A DNA stretch of 8,797 nt from Bacteroidota bacterium (GTDB taxonomy: Bacteria > Bacteroidota > Bacteroidia > Cytophagales > Hymenobacteraceae). The first letter of the stretch is position 1; every line of letters starts with the position of its first letter. The notes under the pieces are model-generated. The model saw only the letters and a program-made list of their open reading frames with translations. It searched no databases and was not told where the DNA came from. Shown in pieces: positions 1 through 5,525 of the stretch. The position numbers and the translations under genes were made by a program. The DNA is taken from positions 1-8,797 of the forward strand of contig JAFADQ010000205.1 of assembly GCA_023424725.1 (NCBI GenBank), written 5' to 3'.

Positions 1-167
1 TAAGACCATGTTTAAATTTTCTGTTTCTGTCTGCAAATCACCGCTTCCGGAACCTGAATTCAGTTCTTTTTTTGCTCGTAACATTGCTATGAGCTGCAAA
101 AACAACTTCTTCAGAACCCGCAATCAGTGATTTTCGACTTTGAAAATAAAATTTAAACACGGTCTAA
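1..167. mobile_element. Foldback MITE-like element, 161 bp with 17-bp terminal inverted repeats
   Basis: The ends read GACCATGTTTAAATTTT at 4-20 and, on the other strand, GACCGTGTTTAAATTTT at 148-164, so 16 of 17 bases match. Each end is flanked by TAA (1-3 and 165-167), which may be a target-site duplication, but the left one touches the window edge. The inverted symmetry continues inward imperfectly: AAATCAC motifs, related GAACCTGAA and GGTTCTGAA stretches, and GTTCTTTTTTTGCTC at 63-77 facing GAGCTGCAAAAACAAC at 91-106. The apical loop is about 78-90, exactly at the midpoint. The element therefore folds along nearly its whole length and has no coding capacity. A TAA duplication would fit the TNA target preference described for one IS5-family subgroup, but that parent is a guess. 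Confidence 0.6.
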
Positions 168-375
168 TTTTAAATAGTCCCGATTATGATAGTGGTACTT
201 CTGAATAGATGATTTTGATATTCTTTAATGGATTGGTTTTAGATGAAGCTGTTTAGAGTTTATTTTCAGAAGCGAAAAATAATAATTTCAGGTTCTGGAA
301 TTTTGCAGCCTGGTACATAAACGTTAAACTGCTTCAGAATTAAAACAGGCAATCAGTTTCTTTTTCTGATGTGCT
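168..375. other. AT-rich non-coding flank downstream of the DUF3943 gene
   Basis: No ORF with protein-like composition is visible here. The stretch is the 3' flank of the minus-strand gene that ends at 376. Apart from a weak hairpin at 289-312, I see no RNA gene, promoter or repeat that I can support. Confidence 0.5.
269..312 (-). terminator. Possible weak terminator of the DUF3943 gene
   Basis: On the minus strand, CAGGCTG (312-306) can pair with CAGAACCTG (297-289) through seven base pairs and a 2-nt bulge. A T-rich tract follows at about 286-269. It lies about 64 nt past the stop codon at 376. The bulge and the interrupted T tract make this weak. Confidence 0.3.
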
Positions 376-1926
376 TTACTGGTATCTGCCCCGGCGTTGC
401 GGGTCTTCTAAAAACAGCTGCAGAAAAATTTTCTGTTCGGTAATGGCGGTATTCTGGTCGGCGAAATCTTTTAAATGCCGGTTGGTGGCGTAACCAAAGT
501 TTTCGTAGCCGATGCTAACGTTTTTAAACAACCGCACCGTTACACGCGGCCTGAAAATACCTATAGAATTGTATCCTTCCGGGCCCTCGAAAGTTTGCAG
601 CCAGAAATGGTTATACACCAGGGCAATGCTGGCATATTTGCTTAAGCTTAGCGTTGCTTCTGCTTTAGCTTCTAAACCGTTTGCAAAAACATAATCGCGC
701 AAGCCCATAGTGTCTGGCGCCGTGCGTGTGCTATTGCCTGCCAGCGGCACTATGCCAAGGTGCGCGTTAGTGTAAAGGTTTATCTGGTTGCTAAGCGGAA
801 GTTTGGTAAAAACACCTCCGCCAAAACCTATAGCGCCAAGCTCAAATTCGCGGGTATCCCAGTAATCGTAATACTGAAATGCGCCTGTAAGTACAGAAAC
901 GTTTCCTATTTTAGAGTTGCGGCCAAATAAAATGCCATAGCCGGTTATGTTGTTTATCGTGCCGGCCACCGTATCGTCGCCGCCTTTGCTAAATTCTGCG
1001 CGCAGTCTGAAAAAATCGAAGGGCTTGCGCTTTTGCTCCTCAAACGGGTTGCCGTAATCTAACTGAATGTTGAGCATTGCTTTGTTGCCGGCAGGCCCAA
1101 AAACATCGTTTCTGCGCTCGTTAAGGCGGTGCACGCCCGCAAAAAGCGTAATGTTGATGGGCTCTTTCTCGTACATTTCGCGATTGGTTACGGTAAATGT
1201 TTTGCCTTGCAAAAGCCGGTTTAGGCCGCGCACCGGGTTTATAATTCCGGCTGCTATTTCGCGTACGGCGCGCTCGCCGCCGCGTGTGCGGTCGTCTAAA
1301 ATATTAGAGCTTACGCGGTACAAAATTTCGCCTAAGGCCGCACCGTTTAGCGGGGTATAAATAAGATCGTTGTAAGACGGCAGTGTGTTTTCTCCAAAAT
1401 ACTCCCAGGTTAAGCTACCGGCTACGGCAAACGGCAACGATTCCCAGTAATTATAACCCTGGCTGCGGGCAGCGTTAAAATACAAGGTGCCCTGGTAAGG
1501 ATGGCCGATAAAGTTTATCCCGAATTCGTCTGTGTCCCATTCCGGTTCCGAGCGTAGGTTTGTTTTCCAGGTGTTCAGGTCTACATAAGCGTAATCTGCT
1601 TTGGCAATGTAGCGGTTGTAGCCCATAAACAAGGCATTAACTCCAAGCACTTGTATTGCGGGTTTCCAGAGTGGCTGGCGTGGGTTATGCTCTGGGTCGT
1701 CGTTTAATAAATCGCCATATTTATTAAACCTGGTAGTATCTAAAAGCTGCGAGTTTTCTGGCTCGGTGCCGCCAACTGAGTCGGTGAATAATTGTTTCTT
1801 CTGCTCTTTTATTTGTTTTAATTGCTGGTTGCGGTTTCCGGATGCCGGGTTTATGGTGTCGGTTACCTGCGCATAAGAGAAAGCAATGCACGAGAAGAAA
1901 AAGAGGAAGGTTAGAAGTGTTTTCAT
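376..1926 (-). CDS. Exported DUF3943 domain protein, probable outer-membrane protein
   Basis: The 516-residue product starts with a clear Sec signal peptide (residues 1-19, ending SYA before Gln20), which supports this ATG. A polar, charged linker (20-85) leads into a DUF3943-like region at about 87-210. Recognisable landmarks there are WKPA, NRY, DTDEFGINF, HPYQG, YWESLPF, WEYFGE and TPLNG. The rest (about 245-516) alternates short polar turns with aromatic-rich strands, as expected for a beta-barrel. DUF3943 proteins have no established biochemical role; outer-membrane location is inferred from the strand pattern. The gene appears to be transcribed alone, with its upstream spacer divergent to the metallopeptidase gene. 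No Shine-Dalgarno site is visible before the start, which is usual in Bacteroidota. Confidence is high for gene and family, low for function. Confidence 0.88.
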   Translation of the reverse strand: MKTLLTFLFFFSCIAFSYAQVTDTINPASGNRNQQLKQIKEQKKQLFTDSVGGTEPENSQLLDTTRFNKYGDLLNDDPEHNPRQPLWKPAIQVLGVNALFMGYNRYIAKADYAYVDLNTWKTNLRSEPEWDTDEFGINFIGHPYQGTLYFNAARSQGYNYWESLPFAVAGSLTWEYFGENTLPSYNDLIYTPLNGAALGEILYRVSSNILDDRTRGGERAVREIAAGIINPVRGLNRLLQGKTFTVTNREMYEKEPINITLFAGVHRLNERRNDVFGPAGNKAMLNIQLDYGNPFEEQKRKPFDFFRLRAEFSKGGDDTVAGTINNITGYGILFGRNSKIGNVSVLTGAFQYYDYWDTREFELGAIGFGGGVFTKLPLSNQINLYTNAHLGIVPLAGNSTRTAPDTMGLRDYVFANGLEAKAEATLSLSKYASIALVYNHFWLQTFEGPEGYNSIGIFRPRVTVRLFKNVSIGYENFGYATNRHLKDFADQNTAITEQKIFLQLFLEDPQRRGRYQ

Positions 1927-2116
1927 TAAGTAAAATTTTGCCGCACCATAGCTTTTGCCGGTGTATTTATATGTGTGAAAGAGTTTTTGTGCGGCTTAAG
2001 AAACATAGTACGGAAATAACTCCGGCACGGGTAATTTCTTAGTTATATGAGAAAAACAGGTAAATGATTTTCACCATACATCCGGCAACAGGTTGATTGC
2101 ACCAAAATTATTTTAA

Positions 2117-2275
2117 CCATAGCCCACGGTTTTAACCGTGGGAAGTTGATGAATCAAGCGTGAGTTTAATGGTTTTAACCATTTACCATGTAATTACCAA
2201 TAAGCGGGAAACCGTTAAAACGGTTGAGGTAGCATTGATTTACTCTAATCCCACGGTTGAAACCGTGGGCTATGG
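2117..2275. repeat. REPIN-like element (paired REP palindromes)
   Basis: The outer arms at 2117-2142 and 2250-2275 are inverted copies matching at 25 of 26 positions. Each arm contains its own hairpin, CCCACGGTT facing AACCGTGGG with a 2-nt loop (2123-2142 and 2250-2269). Two smaller palindromes lie between them: AATGGTT/AACCATT (2168-2183) and AACCGTT/AACGGTT (2210-2225). All four have 2-nt loops and stems built on GGTT/AACC. A pair of inverted REP hairpins is the hallmark of REPINs, which are mobilised in trans by REP-associated tyrosine transposases of the IS200/IS605 type. No such transposase gene lies in the window, so this would be a non-autonomous copy. The naming rests on architecture alone. 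Confidence 0.7.
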
Positions 2276-2385
2276 CCAAAAGGACGACATAAAAGGACCT
2301 TAATTTTAATGCGTTTAACCTGATCCGGCAAGGATAATAATGCAGATAGAACCCCGTGCAAGAATTTAATTAAATAAAAAGTTGG

Positions 2386-2426
2386 GCTGTAACGGGCAAA
2401 AAAACGGCCGTTGCAGCATATTTTTT
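2386..2426 (+). terminator. Terminator-like hairpin in the leader region of the metallopeptidase gene
   Basis: GCTGTAACGG (2386-2395) pairs with CCGTTGCAGC (2408-2417), ten pairs including one G-U, with a 12-nt A-rich loop. An A-T step and six T's follow (2421-2426). The G-U pair forms only in plus-strand RNA. No plus-strand gene lies immediately upstream, so it either ends a short leader or unseen transcript, or acts as an attenuator about 95 nt before the gene at 2520. Confidence 0.4.
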
Positions 2427-2519
2427 ATGGGCGAAAATGTGGCGCTGTTTACTTATTCTTTTTTTTACCGTAAAAGCCAGAGCAAATCAGAATCTATACA
2501 TTTACTTATATACAAAAAC

Positions 2520-3362
2520 ATGCAGTGGAGAGGCAGAAGGCAAAGCGGTAACGTAGACGACCGGCGCGGAATGGGCGGCCCTATAGCTATTGGCGGAGGT
2601 TTAATTGGCGTAATTGTGCTGGTAATAAACATGTTTCTGGGCGGCGGCGACATGGGCGATATTATGAACCAGTTGCCGGGCCAGCAAACCCAAAACAGAT
2701 CGCCGCGAACAGGGCAGGCAGACGATGAAAGGGCGCAGTTTGTGCGCACCGTTTTAGCCGAAACCGAAGATGTATGGACAGAATATTTCAGGCAGCGAGG
2801 GCAGCAATACCAAATGCCAACCCTGGTAATGTTTACGGGCGCCACACAATCGGCCTGCGGGTCGGCCTCGTCGGCATCGGGGCCGTTTTATTGCCCTGCC
2901 GATGGCGATGTATATATTGATTTAAGTTTTTACGACCAGCTGCGCACTCAGTTTGGCGCTTCCGGCGAGGGGGCAATGGCATACGTAATTGCGCACGAAG
3001 TTGGCCACCACATACAAAACCTGATGGGCATAACCGATAAAATGCAGCAAATGCGCGGGCGCGTAAGTCAGGAAGAATACAACGAATACTCGGTGCGGCT
3101 GGAGCTGCAGGCCGATTTTCTGGCCGGTGTGTGGGCGCATTACGATGCAAAGCGAGGCGTGTGGCAAAACGTAGATACCAAAAGCGCTTTAACCGCCGCT
3201 GCCGCCATTGGCGACGATGCCATACAAAAGCGCACTCAGGGCCATGTAGTGCCCGAATCTTTTACGCACGGCACCTCAGAGCAACGCATGTACTGGTTTA
3301 ACAAAGGTTTTCAGACCGGCGATATTAGCCAGGGCGATACCTTTAGCGCCAGGGAATTATAA
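2520..3362 (+). CDS. Membrane-anchored neutral zinc metallopeptidase, YpfJ/PF04228 family
   Basis: I start the gene at ATG 2520, giving 280 residues. The longer frame from TTG at 2382 adds 46 residues with no family resemblance, whereas MQWRGRRQSGNVDDRRG is the typical family N-terminus. One transmembrane segment spans about residues 21-40, followed by a Gly/Gln-rich linker (41-66) and the catalytic domain. The zinc motif HEVGHH is at 159-164 (His159, Glu160, His163), with ELQAD at 195-199 placed to give the third ligand. Two cysteines (113, 125) flank the loop before the VYIDLSFY strand, and the C-terminal FTHGTSEQR motif (248-256) is also typical. The protease domain probably faces the periplasm. 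Its substrates are unknown. The gene is monocistronic and ends at a strong shared terminator. Confidence 0.9.
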   Translation: MQWRGRRQSGNVDDRRGMGGPIAIGGGLIGVIVLVINMFLGGGDMGDIMNQLPGQQTQNRSPRTGQADDERAQFVRTVLAETEDVWTEYFRQRGQQYQMPTLVMFTGATQSACGSASSASGPFYCPADGDVYIDLSFYDQLRTQFGASGEGAMAYVIAHEVGHHIQNLMGITDKMQQMRGRVSQEEYNEYSVRLELQADFLAGVWAHYDAKRGVWQNVDTKSALTAAAAIGDDAIQKRTQGHVVPESFTHGTSEQRMYWFNKGFQTGDISQGDTFSAREL

Positions 3363-3375
3363 CATTTTCAGAAAT

Positions 3376-3429
3376 AAAAATTTAGGCTGCGGCAGGCATG
3401 TTTTTGCCCGCCGCAGCCTGTATTTTGGT
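3376..3429. terminator. Bidirectional intrinsic terminator between convergent genes
   Basis: A perfect 10-bp stem, AGGCTGCGGC (3384-3393) with GCCGCAGCCT (3410-3419), encloses an inner GGCA/TGCC pairing (3395-3398 with 3405-3408). An A-rich flank on the left gives a T tract in minus-strand RNA, and TGTATTTT follows on the plus strand. It lies 21 bp past the metallopeptidase stop and 47 bp past the stop of the minus-strand CZB-like gene, so it serves both. Confidence 0.8.
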
Positions 3430-3446
3430 TAGCCGCTTTAATTTCT

Positions 3447-3462
3447 TTTAAACATGGTCTTA
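3447..3462 (-). repeat. Solo copy of the MITE-like terminal repeat
   Basis: These 16 bases are the exact reverse complement of positions 1-16, including the TA of the flank and the GACCATGTTTAAA end. Similarity stops on both sides and no partner end is seen nearby, so it could be the remnant of a degraded or excised element. It sits 4 bp past the stop codon of the CZB-like gene. Confidence 0.5.
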
Positions 3463-3466
3463 ACGT

Positions 3467-3814
3467 TTATTTAAAGCGCTTTTCTAACTGATCTAATAAT
3501 TTCTGAAATTGTTCTGATAAGGTTTCTATCTCTTTCAGGCTTTCGTGGGCTTCGTCTATCTGGCCGCTGTTGTATAAACTAAAAACCTTGCCGGCAGATG
3601 AAGTGAGCAGGTTGTTAACTCTTTGCAGTTGCTGAATTTCGGCCAGGTTTGCGTATTTTTTGTTGCCAACAGTATAAAACCACTCGCTAACCGGCCCGGT
3701 AGACGAAAAAAAATGCTGATCGAACTGCCCGCCAAAAGCCACAGAGCGCACCTTAGACTTATAAAGGATGTGCTTTATGCGCAACTGCTGAATATCTATC
3801 TGGGCCTCGTTCAT
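3467..3814 (-). CDS. CZB-like (chemoreceptor zinc-binding fold) protein lacking most zinc ligands
   Basis: The 115-residue soluble protein aligns along its length with the CZB helical-bundle pattern. It has a first helix with RIKHILYKSKVRS (12-24), a W-F-Y-x-x-G segment (45-50), the Y-x-x-L-x-E-x-x-x-L stretch (54-63), and a final amphipathic helix with G-x-x-x-E-A (84-89) and L-S-x-x-x-x-x-L-L-x-x-L (99-110). Canonical CZB domains bind zinc with His, Cys and a His-x3-His pair. Here His15 is kept, but the Cys position is Gly40 (GPVSEW) and the His pair is Asn67 and Thr71. Zinc binding of the known type is therefore unlikely. It lies 17 bp downstream of the PAS gene on the same strand, which suggests co-transcription and a shared signalling role. 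The family call is from memory of the consensus. Confidence 0.72.
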   Translation of the reverse strand: MNEAQIDIQQLRIKHILYKSKVRSVAFGGQFDQHFFSSTGPVSEWFYTVGNKKYANLAEIQQLQRVNNLLTSSAGKVFSLYNSGQIDEAHESLKEIETLSEQFQKLLDQLEKRFK

Positions 3815-3831
3815 TTTTTGGTGCAGGTTGC

Positions 3832-5103
3832 TTAATGCCTGCTGCTGTTTTCAGTTTCTGATCCGGTAAGCGATTGGCGTAAGCGCACAAGCTCTGTTAC
3901 ATCAAACCCCGAAACAAGAATGCCAACGGTTTCTTTGTCGTTTTCGTCCAGAATTGGCTGGTAAGTAAAGGTTAGGTAATTATCTTCTATTGGCCCCTTC
4001 TCTGACCGCGCAAACCGCACCAGTATTTCGTTGGCAATAAATTCTTTTTGGCTTTTGTATACATTATCGAGCACCTCTATAAAGCCTTGTTCTGTTATTT
4101 CGGGCAGTGCCTGGGATACGGTTTTGTTTAGTAACTGCCTGTCCGGAAATAGCTGCTGGTATTTTTGGTTTACCTGCACAAACCTGTGCTCGGGGCCGTT
4201 AAGAATACAGAAAAACGCGGGTGCTTTATCTATAAGCCTGATTAAAATTTTACGCTCTGCTTCGGCCTTTTTATAGGCCTGTTCTACCTGGTCTGACAGT
4301 AAGGCCATTTGTGTGTTGGTAGCCAGCAGCTCTTCTACCATTTGCTTGGTGTAATGAATATCGGTAAGGCTGCAAAGCCACAGGTTAATATTGCCCGATG
4401 CATCGTGCATGGGCAGGTAACGGTTCAGAAACCAGCGGTAGTTGCCCTGTTTATCGCGCAACCGCATTTCTACCTGTATGGCAGTGCCTTGTTCAAAAGC
4501 TTTGTTCCACGATTGGGTAACTTTTTCGAGATCGGCAGGATGGATAATTTTATCCCAGGGTTCTTGTAAAAGCTCTTCTTCGGTAAGGCCGGTATATTCT
4601 GTCCAGCGTTTGTTAAAATAAACCAGATCGCCATTGGCATCGTTCGTGTCTATTAATTGCGGCAACGAATCGGCAATAAACCTGAACCGCATTTCGCTGT
4701 CTTCTAACGAGAGGCGTGCTATTTCTCTTTCTGTAACATCGCGGGCGGTTTGTATAAGGTAAGCTACTTCGCCCTTTTCGTTAAGTACGGGCGTGTGCGT
4801 GGTTTCCCAATAGCGGGTGTCGTACTGGCCGGGTTCTGGTTTGGCAATGTCGTATTTTATTACCGGAAGCGTAACTGGTTTAAGCGTTCTTTTGGCTTCG
4901 TCCAGCGCATGTTTTACAGGGTTGTTTTCGTAAGGTATGCCGGGTTCCGGAAAGGCTTCTTTAAGAAAATGCAGGCCTGCCAGTTCTTCGCGCTTGCGCA
5001 TGGTTACTGTTAGGTACTGGTCTGTGGCCGTAATTATTTTATAGTCTGGTGTAATAACTACCAGCGATTCTGGCACATTCTTAAATAAATCTTCAAAATT
5101 CAT
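3832..5103 (-). CDS. Sensor protein with three PAS domains and no output domain
   Basis: The 423-residue protein has no signal peptide or membrane span, so it should be cytoplasmic. PAS1 covers about residues 4-127 and ends in a PAC-like strand with RDVTERE. PAS2 (about 138-255) is the best match, of PAS_3 type, with YFNKRWTEYTGLTEEEL, HPADLE and RDKQGNYRWFLNRYLP. A helical, probably coiled-coil stretch (256-290) leads to PAS3 (about 291-410), which ends SGFDVTELVRLRQSL. In many Bacteroidota homologues such an array continues into HisKA and HATPase domains. Here the frame stops 13 residues after that helix, with TAA, and no kinase, GGDEF or methyl-accepting region follows. The next gene encodes the CZB-like protein. 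The ligand cannot be read from the sequence. Output probably passes through a partner protein. Confidence 0.85.
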   Translation of the reverse strand: MNFEDLFKNVPESLVVITPDYKIITATDQYLTVTMRKREELAGLHFLKEAFPEPGIPYENNPVKHALDEAKRTLKPVTLPVIKYDIAKPEPGQYDTRYWETTHTPVLNEKGEVAYLIQTARDVTEREIARLSLEDSEMRFRFIADSLPQLIDTNDANGDLVYFNKRWTEYTGLTEEELLQEPWDKIIHPADLEKVTQSWNKAFEQGTAIQVEMRLRDKQGNYRWFLNRYLPMHDASGNINLWLCSLTDIHYTKQMVEELLATNTQMALLSDQVEQAYKKAEAERKILIRLIDKAPAFFCILNGPEHRFVQVNQKYQQLFPDRQLLNKTVSQALPEITEQGFIEVLDNVYKSQKEFIANEILVRFARSEKGPIEDNYLTFTYQPILDENDKETVGILVSGFDVTELVRLRQSLTGSETENSSRH

Positions 5104-5431
5104 TTTACAGTAGTTAAAGTTTTACACCGCTATTAATCTATCTATAAATTAGTTAGCCGATACCGGAAGAAAGCAATTTTTAATCTCGCCGGAAAGACAG
5201 ATAAAGGTAAAACAAGATGGCGTAGATGCAAAGCAATTTATGTTGCCGCACACATGGTTTGCTGGAAAAAACAAGCTTGAATAAAGTAAAACTGCGCGTT
5301 GCCCCTGCTCACATACGGCCTTGCTGTGTTAGGGTTATTGTAATAAAATAACAAAATTGTTACCTGTTTTTGTGCCCGCTTATAACGTGGTGCCAGGCAT
5401 AATTTGGGGTTCTGATATTTTACATTATTAA

Positions 5432-5463
5432 GCTGCGGCGCCCGTTTTTATGGCCGTTGCAGC
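5432..5463 (+). repeat. Hairpin sharing a 12-mer with the 2386 hairpin
   Basis: GCTGCGGCG (5432-5440) pairs with CGTTGCAGC (5455-5463) through nine pairs, two of them G-U, so it forms well only in plus-strand RNA. GGCCGTTGCAGC at 5452-5463 recurs exactly at 2406-2417. No T tract follows directly, so I do not call it a terminator. Confidence 0.4.
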
Positions 5464-5470
5464 CTGATTT

Positions 5471-5507
5471 AAAAAGCGATGGCACTTCTAAAAAGTGCCA
5501 TCGCTTT
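5471..5507 (-). terminator. Strong intrinsic terminator of the CoA-transferase gene
   Basis: A perfect 15-bp stem pairs 5473-5487 (AAAGCGATGGCACTT) with 5493-5507 around a 5-nt loop. Read on the minus strand, it ends in five T's (5475-5471). It lies 18 bp beyond the stop codon of the gene ending at 5526, the right place for its terminator. Confidence 0.85.
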
Positions 5508-5525
5508 ATTTGCTAACCTTGCAAA

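Larger units (their letters stand above)
1927..2519. other. 593-bp divergent intergenic region
   Basis: This spacer separates the starts of the DUF3943 gene (minus) and the metallopeptidase gene (plus), so it should hold both promoters. It contains a REPIN-like element (2117-2275) and a plus-strand terminator-like hairpin (2386-2426). A TTG-initiated frame runs from 2382 into the metallopeptidase gene, but its first 46 codons are unlike the family. A partial -7 box, TACATTTA at 2497-2504, lies 15 nt before the ATG at 2520 and lacks a convincing -33 partner. I found no convincing promoter for the minus-strand gene and nothing else recognisable. Confidence 0.6.
5104..5525. other. 422-bp intergenic region between the CoA-transferase and PAS genes
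   Basis: No credible ORF is present. The right part holds two hairpins (5432-5463 and 5473-5507). Around 5337-5363 there are overlapping AT-rich dyads, GTTATT/AATAAC and TAACAA/TTGTTA, whose role is unknown. The promoter of the minus-strand PAS gene should lie near 5110-5190, but I found no clear TAnnTTTG/TTTG pair there. No tRNA or recognisable riboswitch is visible. Confidence 0.5.

Noticed and set aside
4..164. The long palindrome could be an integron attC site.
   Set aside because: The ends lack the GTTRRRY and RYYYAAC core sites, the symmetry reaches the very ends, and no integron integrase or cassette genes are present.
289..312. The GAACCTGAA-like stretch here resembles the interior of the MITE-like element.
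   Set aside because: The match is only about 9-10 bases in AT-rich sequence, which chance can explain.
2117..2275. The repeated palindromes could be a short CRISPR array.
   Set aside because: The units differ in length and sequence, face each other rather than repeat head to tail, spacers are irregular and no cas gene is near. The inverted arrangement fits a REPIN.
2465..3167. Several minus-strand frames opposite the metallopeptidase gene.
   Set aside because: They are rich in Pro, Arg and Cys, overlap each other and show no domain, while the plus-strand frame carries HEVGHH and ELQAD.
3814..3840. The PAS and CZB-like genes might be one gene split by a frameshift.
   Set aside because: The PAS frame ends in a clean TAA after a short polar tail, the second gene has its own ATG 17 bp later and a complete N-terminal helix. 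A frameshift is not needed, though homologues could still show a fusion.
5337..5363. AT-rich dyads upstream of the PAS gene as an operator.
   Set aside because: They are short, low in complexity and more than 230 bp from the PAS start, with no regulator gene nearby; I cannot support a binding site.
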